From Bacteroidia bacterium (GTDB taxonomy: Bacteria > Bacteroidota > Bacteroidia > NS11-12g > UBA9320): a stretch of DNA of 8,491 nt. The stretch's first letter is position 1. Each line of letters starts with the position of its first letter. Positions 1-5,961 of this stretch are shown piece after piece. A model generated the notes under the pieces. It searched no databases. It had not been told where the DNA came from and saw nothing but the letters and a program-made list of their open reading frames with translations. The DNA lies in NCBI GenBank assembly GCA_022425465.1, contig JAKMFK010000210.1, positions 1 through 8,491 of the forward strand, read 5' to 3'. A program made the translations under genes and the position numbers.

Positions 1-181
1 TCGAGATAGCTCGAACTGTATTTTGTCCGAGGTGGGATTGCACTTCGAGTACTACTTTAGAACCATCGTCTTTGGTGACATGTAAAGAGTTGTAAATTTT
101 AGGTAAAGTTGAACCTTCTTGGTCGAACGCTACGTCCACTACTGGTCCGATTATTTGTGAAATTTTTCCTGTGTTTGCCAT
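1..181 (-). CDS. atpD: ATP synthase F1 subunit beta, N-terminal part (cut by window edge)
   Basis: The beta subunit carries the catalytic nucleotide sites of the F1 head of the membrane ATP synthase. Only the first 60 codons lie in the window; the gene continues past base 1. The visible protein starts [20 protein letters not shown] and goes on to [16 protein letters not shown]. This is the N-terminal beta-barrel domain of F1-beta, with the typical G-x-I-x-x-I-x-G-P-V-V-D-V opening and the later LEV-x-x-HLG-x-x-x-VR strand. The P-loop and catalytic residues lie outside. The alpha subunit opens differently, so beta is secure. The ATG at 181-179 is the family start; its leader is A/T-rich without a clear Shine-Dalgarno sequence. 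pdxJ lies 63 nt upstream on the same strand, and a TACATTTG box (212-219) suggests a separate promoter. Other F1 genes, such as atpC, may follow outside the window. Confidence 0.95.
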   Translation of the reverse strand, partial: MANTGKISQIIGPVVDVAFDQEGSTLPKIYNSLHVTKDDGSKVVLEVQSHLGQNTVRAIS

Positions 182-211
182 TGTATTCGGCTATAATTTT
201 TTTGTTGTGTG

Positions 212-219
212 CAAATGTA
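212..219 (-). promoter_or_regulatory. Candidate Bacteroidota -7 promoter box for atpD
   Basis: Read on the minus strand this is TACATTTG, an exact match to the Bacteroidota -7 consensus TAnnTTTG. It lies 30 nt before the atpD ATG, which would give a leader of roughly 25 nt. No good -33 TTG is seen at the usual 19-20 nt spacing (TAG at 240-242 is the nearest). It is the only exact match in the pdxJ-atpD gap. This is inferred from motif and position alone. Confidence 0.4.
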
Positions 220-244
220 AGATTTCCTACTATGTGGAGCTATT

Positions 245-964
245 CTAAATAGAATTTATTTTTGATTTATACATCTGCACTGCGTTGTTCAATCCATAGT
301 AAAGAGCATCACTAATGAGAGCATGGCCGATGGATACTTCTAGTGTGTTTGGGATTTCTTGTATGAAGTAGTCAAGGTTATCGAGATTAAGGTCGTGACC
401 AGCATTAATTCCAAGTCCCAATTCAGTCGCTTTTATAGCGGCTGCTTTGTATGGGGCAATGGCTTCCTCTTTGTCATCATGATAGTTGGAAGCGTATGCT
501 TCGGTGTAGAGTTCAATACGATCTGTGCCACATTCATGTGCAGCAGCAACTTGATTGGAATCAGGGTCTAAAAAAATGGATACTCGGATGCCTGCTTTTT
601 TAAATTTTTGGATGATGGGAACAAGAAAATCTTGATGCTTGATGCAATCCCATCCAGCATTGCTTGTAATTACATTTGGGCCATCTGGAACAAGTGTAAC
701 CTGATCGGGTAAAATATTGAGTACCATATTGATAAATAGATTGCTAGGATAGCCTTCTATGTTATACTCTGTTTTGACAATACTTTTGAGTTGTTGAACA
801 TCCTCGCGAGTGATGTGTCGTTCATCAGGCCTCGGATGAATGGTGATGCCATCTGCTCCAAAATTTTCGATGGCTTCGGCAGCGTCTGGAATACTTGGAT
901 TTGTGCCTCCACGGGCATTTCTTATGGTTGCAATTTTGTTGATGTTTACGCTTAGTTTGGTCAT
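245..964 (-). CDS. pdxJ: Pyridoxine 5'-phosphate synthase
   Basis: PdxJ condenses 1-deoxy-D-xylulose 5-phosphate with 3-amino-2-oxopropyl phosphate to form pyridoxine 5'-phosphate, the last ring-forming step of the DXP-dependent vitamin B6 pathway in the cytosol. The 239 residues match the family length (E. coli 243) and form one TIM barrel. The opening LSVNINKIATIRNARGG is diagnostic. Catalytic residues by alignment from memory with E. coli are His43 (TIHPRPDERHI), Glu70 (NIEGYPS) and His190 (NAGHDL); SIGHALI at 211-217 forms the phosphate-binding end. Against E. coli the DXP-contacting Asp-His pair reads Asn9-Lys10, and the Gly after the last catalytic His is Asp191. Both are usual in Bacteroidota, not defects. 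The ATG at 964-962 follows the stop of the upstream remnant by one base (TAACATG), so translation was probably coupled to that gene. A short inverted repeat (242-255) covers the TAG stop. Confidence 0.97.
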   Translation of the reverse strand: MTKLSVNINKIATIRNARGGTNPSIPDAAEAIENFGADGITIHPRPDERHITREDVQQLKSIVKTEYNIEGYPSNLFINMVLNILPDQVTLVPDGPNVITSNAGWDCIKHQDFLVPIIQKFKKAGIRVSIFLDPDSNQVAAAHECGTDRIELYTEAYASNYHDDKEEAIAPYKAAAIKATELGLGINAGHDLNLDNLDYFIQEIPNTLEVSIGHALISDALYYGLNNAVQMYKSKINSI

Positions 965-965
965 G

Positions 966-1224
966 TTAATTAAAAACGTGTTTTAATTGAAGTGTAAAAG
1001 TATACTTTTTATTTCCTGATATTTCATTTAAACCAGAACCGATAACAAATTGTTCGTTAAAAAATTGGATTGGGGTATCGTGTTGGCTGTATCCATATTT
1101 AAATCAAAGCTGTGTATTTGATGGAGTAGTATATCGAAAAAGGGCATAAAATCGAATACCCGAATAAGCGTGATCGATAGTAGGCATGAAAAGTTTTGGA
1201 TGGTTTGTAGCGAAGTTCTGTCCA
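966..1224 (-). pseudogene. Decayed C-terminus of an outer-membrane beta-barrel protein, probably the helix-hairpin-helix domain family
   Basis: One frame, read down to a TAA at 968-966, ends in a convincing barrel C-terminus. It has SGIRFYALFRYTTPSNTQL at about 1163-1107, then TGA at 1106-1104, then FKYGYSQHDTPIQFF, FVIGSGLNEISGN and a final TFTLQLKHVFN. Alternating polar and aromatic strands, the IGSG-x-x-EI-x-GN motif and a terminal aromatic strand resemble the C-terminus of the large Bacteroidota proteins annotated as helix-hairpin-helix domain-containing, as I recall it. Their usual ...LW-x-RYGQ suggests that the TGA replaces a TGG (Trp). A preceding strand, TELRYKPSKTFHAYYRSRLF (1221-1162), reads in a different frame, so a small deletion or frameshift lies near 1162. 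The helix-hairpin-helix part is absent, so most of the gene is gone. The 5' boundary is approximate. That this is barrel-coding residue is fairly sure; the family name is less so. Confidence 0.6.
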
Positions 1225-1958
1225 GAGGTCAATCAAAATATTTCCTTTTTTGAAACTAAATCCGCATCCAATAATTTGATTGAGATTAACACCCATCCTT
1301 ATTTTATACTGTTCTTTTATCATTTCGATACCCATGCTAACATTAAGGTTTTGATTGCTAGATTGCAATGCATCGATATAGTTAGAAATGTAATGGGATA
1401 GTTTATGTTTCATTCCCATACGGATGGTGGCAGGAAAGTTTTCTTTTGGGAAAACTATTGCCTGGCTTCGGTTGGGGTTTTCAATTTGAAAACCGATGAG
1501 GGTTTTAGGATTGATTTTATAGGACAGTCCAGCATTAAAAGTTATGATTTGATGATTTTGATAATACTGATTTTGAGAGCGGAAGTGATTATAATTAATA
1601 GTGACGCCACAAGCAAGTTTAGGTTGAATCTTTTTGGCAAAAGCAACGGCTATTTTTTGATTCGTAATTATCCCATTTTCTGCTTGATATGATAATCCTA
1701 TTGCAGATTCTTTTAGCGAATAATTTCTAATGAGTAGTATTTTGGTATACTCATGTATTCTGAATTGATTTTGTGCATTTAAGGCAATACTAGATGGGGA
1801 AAATGCAAGGTTAGCTGCATTATACTCCATGCAAAAAGGTGAATTATAAGTAACCGATGACCTGCCAAACTGGAAGCTATTGCATCATGGGGAGGTTTGA
1901 TAGCAAAAAGGGATGTGTAGGTAAAAAGGGTGATAATAAAAAAATAGAGTTTCTTCAC
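1099..1958 (-). pseudogene. PorV/PorQ-like outer-membrane beta-barrel protein gene, frameshifted
   Basis: Two overlapping frames make one gene. A GTG at 1958 (or TTG at 1961) opens a signal peptide, KKLYFFIITLFTYTSLFA, then IASSLAG. At about 1860 one base appears to be missing (GGTCATCG for GGTTCATCG). The other frame continues SSVTYNSPFCMEYNAANLAF and runs as strands such as IAVAFAKKIQPKLACGVTIN, FNAGLSYKINPKTLIGFQIENP, FPATIRMGMKHKL and FSFKKGNILIDL to a TAA at 1101-1099. The LAG-x-SV...YN-x-A-x-LAF start, ten or so repeated strands and the FPATIRMG segment fit the PorV/PorQ-like (FadL-type) barrels associated with type IX secretion in Bacteroidota; the exact substrate or role is unknown. 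After about 1225 the protein no longer looks like this family and may be fused to the neighbouring remnant. Read alone, the second frame would start at ATG 1830 without signal peptide and could not be exported. It lies 9 nt after the regulator gene. A sequencing error is the alternative for the single-base lesion. Confidence 0.65.
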
Positions 1959-1967
1959 CAAGCAAAT

Positions 1968-2294
1968 TTATAATTCTTGCTTGAGTTGGGATAGAAATTG
2001 CCTCATTTTTTTGAGTTTTTGGATAATCTTTAAATTGTGATCTACTTTTTGTTTATCCACTTTTAGTTTTTCGATGGCACCTTGAATTGTGTATTTATTT
2101 TGTTTGACAAGTAGGTGGATTCTTGCAATTTGCTCAATATCTTTTTTGTTGTAGAATCGGGTTCCTTTGTCATTTCTTTTGGGATTAAATGAGGGGAATT
2201 CAGACTCCCAGTATCGCAATGTAGAGGGAGGAATATCAAAGTGCTCACAAACCTCGGTGAGATTATAATACAGTTTTTCGGGTGAGAGACCCAT
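1968..2294 (-). CDS. MerR-family transcriptional regulator, short form without effector domain
   Basis: This is a 108-residue DNA-binding protein. Residues 10-33 form the MerR winged helix-turn-helix, with NLTEVCEHFDIPPSTLRYWE carrying the signature S-T-L-R-Y-W-E. The wing follows at about 37-50 (NPKRNDKGTRFYNKKDI), then helices to about 78 (QGAIEKL is typical). Residues 80-107, rich in Lys, Leu and Gln, form the dimerising coiled-coil helix. Nothing follows, so no ligand or metal domain and no regulatory Cys cluster is present; what it senses is unknown. Its ATG overlaps the stop of the M23 peptidase gene by one base (TAATG), indicating translational coupling and shared control. The peptidase-MerR pair divergent from alaS is a recurring Bacteroidota arrangement. 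The inverted repeat at 3253-3283 in the operon promoter is a plausible autoregulatory site, which is my inference only. Confidence 0.92.
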   Translation of the reverse strand: MGLSPEKLYYNLTEVCEHFDIPPSTLRYWESEFPSFNPKRNDKGTRFYNKKDIEQIARIHLLVKQNKYTIQGAIEKLKVDKQKVDHNLKIIQKLKKMRQFLSQLKQEL

Positions 2295-3256
2295 TAGTCG
2301 AAAGACTGATTAGGGTTGGAAGAAAGTTTAATAATTTCTTCATATTGTTCAGTTGTAAGGTCATTGTAGAAGTAGCCAATAGGATTTACCTGAACACCGT
2401 TTTTTGCAACTTCATAGTGCAAGTGTGGACCTGTTGATTTTCCTGTACTTCCAACTAAGCCAATTTGTTGTCCTCTTTTTACACGTTGTCCTTGTTTCAC
2501 ACTAGCTCTGCTCATGTGACCGTATAATGTAGTGTATCCATATCCATGATCAATTACAACGTGGGTTCCATATCCCCAACGTGATCGTTTAACCTTTTTG
2601 ATGACCCCGTCACCAGTGGCATAAATTTTAGTGCCTCTTGGAGCAGAAAAATCGAGGCCTTTGTGCATTTTACGTGTTCGATAAATGGGATCAATGCGAT
2701 ATCCAAAACCGGACGCAATCCGTTTCAAATTTTTGTTGGATACAGGCTGTATAGCAGGAATAGATGCAAGCATCTTACTTTTGTTTTTGGCCATTTTGAT
2801 GAGGTTTTCATATGATTCAATTTGGATCTTGGATTGGTTATCCATATTGTCCAACCGTTGGTGAAGTTTTTTAATTTTTTCACCATCTTTTAGTTGGTCT
2901 AAAGAGGTGTATTTGTCAATTCCACCTGTTCCAGCTTTTCGGATATCTTCATTAATCGGATCAGCCCCAAATATTTCACGATAAACGTTATCATCCATGG
3001 ACGATAGTTCATCTAATTTGGACTGCATATCCATTGATTTTTTTTCTAAGAGTTTAATTTGAACTTCATAATCCGCGAGTTGATTTTCAAGAGCTTCCGT
3101 ATTTTGTCCTTTGTTGACAATTAGGAAGCTTATTATACCGATTGTTATGGCAAGGGATATAAATCCAAATACTCGAGCGATTTGTGTCAAAAGCGTATTT
3201 GAAACTTTTTCATATTCAAGAGTTTCAGGATTAAATCTAAATTTCGTTTTACGCAT
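2294..3256 (-). CDS. M23 (LytM-type) zinc metallopeptidase, membrane-anchored
   Basis: Predicted peptidoglycan endopeptidase acting in the periplasm on stem-peptide crosslinks. The protein has 320 residues: a short cytoplasmic N-terminus with the lineage-typical FNPETLEYEKV, one membrane helix at about 28-47, and a coiled coil at about 52-87. A linker with IFGADPINEDIRKAG and IPAIQPVSNKNLKRIASGFG follows, then the LytM domain from about 180 to 297. All metal and catalytic residues are visible: His198 and Asp202 (MHKGLD), His247 (YGHMS), and His278 with His280 (GPHLHYE). It is therefore expected to be an active enzyme, unlike the degenerate activators EnvC and NlpD. It ends NQSFD, as relatives do, so it is complete. 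The ATG at 3256 lies inside one arm of an inverted repeat, and a TATCTTTG -7 box stands 27 nt upstream. The overlapping MerR gene follows. Confidence 0.95.
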   Translation of the reverse strand: MRKTKFRFNPETLEYEKVSNTLLTQIARVFGFISLAITIGIISFLIVNKGQNTEALENQLADYEVQIKLLEKKSMDMQSKLDELSSMDDNVYREIFGADPINEDIRKAGTGGIDKYTSLDQLKDGEKIKKLHQRLDNMDNQSKIQIESYENLIKMAKNKSKMLASIPAIQPVSNKNLKRIASGFGYRIDPIYRTRKMHKGLDFSAPRGTKIYATGDGVIKKVKRSRWGYGTHVVIDHGYGYTTLYGHMSRASVKQGQRVKRGQQIGLVGSTGKSTGPHLHYEVAKNGVQVNPIGYFYNDLTTEQYEEIIKLSSNPNQSFD

Positions 3257-3283
3257 TGTATTTTTGCCTACTTAATACAATGC
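3253..3283. repeat. Perfect 10-bp inverted repeat with 11-nt spacer; candidate operator of the divergent promoter region
   Basis: The left arm GCATTGTATT (3253-3262) and the right arm AATACAATGC (3274-3283) are exact reverse complements. Arm centres are 21 bp apart, two DNA turns, as expected for a dimeric protein binding one face. The repeat covers the M23 gene start codon, touches the TATCTTTG box of that operon and contains part of the TATTTTTG box facing alaS. A regulator bound here could control both directions. An RNA hairpin hiding the M23 start codon is the alternative, but only if transcription starts upstream of 3283. Confidence 0.55.
3259..3266 (+). promoter_or_regulatory. Candidate -7 promoter box for alaS
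   Basis: The plus strand reads TATTTTTG, fitting TAnnTTTG, about 65 nt before the alaS ATG. It would give a leader of about 60 nt and place the right arm of the inverted repeat just downstream of the start site. No TTG is seen at the -33 position, and T-rich matches arise easily in AT-rich DNA. Confidence 0.25.
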
Positions 3284-3290
3284 AAAGATA
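3283..3290 (-). promoter_or_regulatory. Candidate -7 promoter box for the M23-merR operon
   Basis: The minus strand reads TATCTTTG, an exact fit to TAnnTTTG, 27 nt before the peptidase ATG. Transcription would start near 3276, giving a leader of about 20 nt. The -33 region is weak (GTTAA at 3312-3316). It is the only exact fit on this strand in the gap. Confidence 0.45.
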
Positions 3291-3331
3291 AAAATATCTG
3301 ACATTAATTATTAACAGTTATATCCAAAAGA

Positions 3332-5956
3332 ATGACGGCACAAGACATAAGGAATACATTTTTAGCGTTTTTTGAAAAAAAAGGCCATAAAATTGTTGAT
3401 TCAGCTCCGATTGTAATTAAAGATGATCCTACTCTGATGTTTACTAATGCTGGGATGAACCAATTTAAGGATGTCTTTCTAGGGAATCAGTCTCCAACGC
3501 ATCCCAGAGTTGTTGATACGCAAAAATGTTTACGTGTCAGTGGAAAGCACAATGACTTAGAAGAGGTGGGAGTGGATACATACCATCATACCATGTTCGA
3601 AATGCTGGGCAACTGGAGTTTTGGAGATTATTTTAAAGAGGATGCAATTAATTGGGCTTGGGAACTCCTTACAGAGGTATATCAGTTGGATAAGGATAGA
3701 TTGTATGTTTCCATATTTGAGGGTAGTAAACCAGATAATCTAGATTTGGATTCTGATGCGAAATCGATTTGGTTGAATCATGTTTCAGAGGATAGGATTA
3801 TCCTTGGTGATAAAAAGGACAACTTTTGGGAAATGGGAGAGACTGGTCCATGTGGCCCGTGTTCTGAGATTCATGTTGACCTTAGGTCGGATGAAGAGCG
3901 ATCAAAAGTAGATGGAGCTAGTCTTGTTAATGCGGATCACGAACAAGTAATTGAGGTGTGGAATTTGGTCTTTATGGAATATAGCAGAAAGGCTGACGGT
4001 AGTTTAGTTCCTCTACCTGCAAAACACGTGGATACAGGAATGGGTCTTGAAAGATTAGTACGAGCTGTTCACTCACAACAGTCTAATTATGATTCGGATT
4101 TGTTTATGGATACCATTCATGCTTTGGAAGAGATTAGTGGTTTAAAATATGGTAAAGATTCGAATGTAGATGTAGCTTTTCGTGTGGTTGCGGATCATTT
4201 GCGAGCAGTTTGTTTTGCTATTTCTGATGGGCAATTGCCAGACAATAATGGAGCGGGCTATGTTATCCGAAGAATTTTAAGAAGAGCGGTTCGCTATGGC
4301 TATAGCTTTTTAAAAATTGAATCGCCTTTTATTTATCGTCTTGTTGACGGATTTGTCGATAAATTTGAGGATGTCTTTGCTAATTTATCTTCACAAAAAG
4401 AATTTATTACCAAAGTAATAGAACAAGAAGAGAAGTCATTTTTGAATACGTTAAATAATGGCTTGAAGCTATTTGAAAATCATGCAGCATCTGAAGATAA
4501 GATGATATTAGGTAGCCACGCATTTGAATTGTATGATACATTTGGTTTCCCAATTGACCTGACTCAATTATTGGCTAAAGAAAAAAATATTGAAGTTGAT
4601 ATTAAGGGCTTTGAATTGGAGCTATCCAAGCAAAAAGATCGAAGTAGAGCTGATGCTAAAAAAGTAGCTGGAGATTGGGTTGAGCTTGTGGAAGATGATC
4701 ATGAGGAATTTATTGGTTACGATTACACCGAGTCTGAGGTAATGATTACTCGATACAGAACTGTTGAAGTTAAAGGAAAGAAACAGTACCACCTCATTTT
4801 CAACTATACTCCATTTTATGCTGAAAGTGGAGGTCAAGTTGGTGATAAAGGAGTTCTTTTAGGAAAAGAGGATAGTCAAAAAATTGAAATAGTGGATACC
4901 CAAAAGGAAAACCAGCTGATTGTCCATATATTCAAAGAGCTACCCAAAAATTTAACTCAAAAGTTTGTTGCAAGTGTAAATTCGGATTATCGTAATTCAG
5001 TAACTCTAAATCATAGTGCTACTCATTTACTTCAAGCAGCTTTGAGACAAGTATTGGGAGATCATGTCACGCAAAAAGGGTCATTAGTTAATCCGAAACA
5101 TCTGCGTTTTGATTTTTCTCATTTCCAAAAGGTTGAAAAAGAGGAGCTGGAAGCTATCGAGAAATTAGTTAACCAAAAAATTCGCTCGTCCATTACTTTG
5201 AGAGAAGACCGAAACATTCCATTTGATAAAGCAATTCAGCAAGGAGCGATGGCCTTGTTTGGTGAGAAGTATGGTGATACGGTTAGGATGGTCACATTCG
5301 ATCAGGATTTTTCAGTTGAATTGTGTGGTGGAACTCACGTAAGTAATACTGCTGAAATTGGAAGTTTTAGAATCGTAAGTGAAGGAGCTGTGGCAGCAGG
5401 AGTCAGAAGAATTGAAGCTTTAACTGGGGTACATGCTGATAATTATGTAAAAAATCAGTTAGAGCTATTGGATGTAATTCGATTAGAGTTAGGTAACCAA
5501 CAAGATTTAGTAAAAGCCATTCAAGATATTAAAAAAGAATATTCAGAAGTTAAGGAGAAGTTAGATGTCTTTGAGCGTAAGCAGGTAGTTGGATTAAAGA
5601 ATAAGTTGATGTCTAACATCCAAAATAGGAATGGGATGCAAGTTGTCATAGAATTAATTGAAGTAGACAAAGCGGCACAGGTCAAAGATCTTTGTTTTCA
5701 ACTTAAAGAAGAGACAGAGGATTTATTCTGTGTGTTGTTAGCTAATGTGGCAGGTAAGCCAAACATCAGTATTATGATTAGTGATCAACTGGTACAAGAG
5801 AAAAATTATCATGCGGGTAATTTGGTTCGAGAGTGGTCCAGGGAGATAAAAGGAGGTGGCGGAGGTCAACCTTTTTTTGCACAAGCTGGAGGTGCTGATG
5901 TTGCGGGATTAGAAAAGGTGAAAGTGAGAGCAGTTAATTTTATAAATGAAGGGTAA
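3332..5956 (+). CDS. alaS: Alanine--tRNA ligase
   Basis: AlaRS charges tRNA(Ala) with alanine using ATP and hydrolyses Ser- or Gly-tRNA(Ala) in a separate site. The 874 residues match the full bacterial form (E. coli 876). The class II catalytic core spans about 1-240, with DPTLMFTNAGM, LRVSGKHNDLEEVG (Arg68 near the ATP site), FEMLGNWSFGDYFK, the GETGPCGPCSEIH loop (169-181) and motif 3 HVDTGMGLERL (232-242). The tRNA-recognition domain follows, with VADHLRA and NNGAGYVIRRILRRAVRYG (305-323). The editing domain has both zinc elements, His561 and His565 (HSATH) and Cys665 and His669 (CGGTH). The C-Ala domain ends with the Gly-rich GGGGGQPFFAQAGG at 841-854. Nothing is missing. The ATG at 3332 gives the family N-terminus; its leader (CCAAAAGA) is A-rich without Shine-Dalgarno. 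gatB follows after 5 nt, so the two are cotranscribed. Confidence 0.98.
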   Translation: MTAQDIRNTFLAFFEKKGHKIVDSAPIVIKDDPTLMFTNAGMNQFKDVFLGNQSPTHPRVVDTQKCLRVSGKHNDLEEVGVDTYHHTMFEMLGNWSFGDYFKEDAINWAWELLTEVYQLDKDRLYVSIFEGSKPDNLDLDSDAKSIWLNHVSEDRIILGDKKDNFWEMGETGPCGPCSEIHVDLRSDEERSKVDGASLVNADHEQVIEVWNLVFMEYSRKADGSLVPLPAKHVDTGMGLERLVRAVHSQQSNYDSDLFMDTIHALEEISGLKYGKDSNVDVAFRVVADHLRAVCFAISDGQLPDNNGAGYVIRRILRRAVRYGYSFLKIESPFIYRLVDGFVDKFEDVFANLSSQKEFITKVIEQEEKSFLNTLNNGLKLFENHAASEDKMILGSHAFELYDTFGFPIDLTQLLAKEKNIEVDIKGFELELSKQKDRSRADAKKVAGDWVELVEDDHEEFIGYDYTESEVMITRYRTVEVKGKKQYHLIFNYTPFYAESGGQVGDKGVLLGKEDSQKIEIVDTQKENQLIVHIFKELPKNLTQKFVASVNSDYRNSVTLNHSATHLLQAALRQVLGDHVTQKGSLVNPKHLRFDFSHFQKVEKEELEAIEKLVNQKIRSSITLREDRNIPFDKAIQQGAMALFGEKYGDTVRMVTFDQDFSVELCGGTHVSNTAEIGSFRIVSEGAVAAGVRRIEALTGVHADNYVKNQLELLDVIRLELGNQQDLVKAIQDIKKEYSEVKEKLDVFERKQVVGLKNKLMSNIQNRNGMQVVIELIEVDKAAQVKDLCFQLKEETEDLFCVLLANVAGKPNISIMISDQLVQEKNYHAGNLVREWSREIKGGGGGQPFFAQAGGADVAGLEKVKVRAVNFINEG

Positions 5957-5961
5957 ATTTT

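Noticed and set aside
242..255. ATTCTA-AA-TAGAAT inverted repeat at the pdxJ stop as a terminator
   Set aside because: The arms are 6 bp, almost all A/T, with a 2-nt loop too short for a stable hairpin; it is not reported as a terminator.
996..1009. Perfect 14-bp palindrome AAAAGTATACTTTT upstream of pdxJ as an operator
   Set aside because: It falls inside the decayed barrel C-terminus and is made of A/T runs; coding sequence explains it. It is kept only as a weak possibility.
1104..1106. TGA read as tryptophan (alternative genetic code or recoding)
   Set aside because: Trp in pdxJ, alaS, gatB and the lipoprotein uses TGG, and the intact genes show no internal TGA; a nonsense mutation is simpler.
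359..1692. Plus-strand open frames at 359-571, 1186-1401 and 1405-1692
   Set aside because: They lie antisense to pdxJ and the barrel remnant, have no recognisable protein features, and follow the codon pattern of the opposite strand.
1831..1862. Programmed -1 frameshift joining the signal peptide to the barrel (CTTTTTG at about 1832-1838)
   Set aside because: It is not a canonical X-XXY-YYZ slippery heptamer, and shifting there would insert residues unlike the family. The best family match requires the shift earlier, near 1860, where no slippery run exists.
2063..2248. Minus-strand open frame inside the MerR gene
   Set aside because: It is wholly contained in a well-supported regulator in another frame and shows no family features.
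4622..4837. Antisense open frame within alaS; likewise 6471-6653 and 6931-7146 within gatB, and 8309-8491 within the lipoprotein gene
   Set aside because: Each lies opposite a strongly conserved coding region and has no domain, signal or leader of its own.
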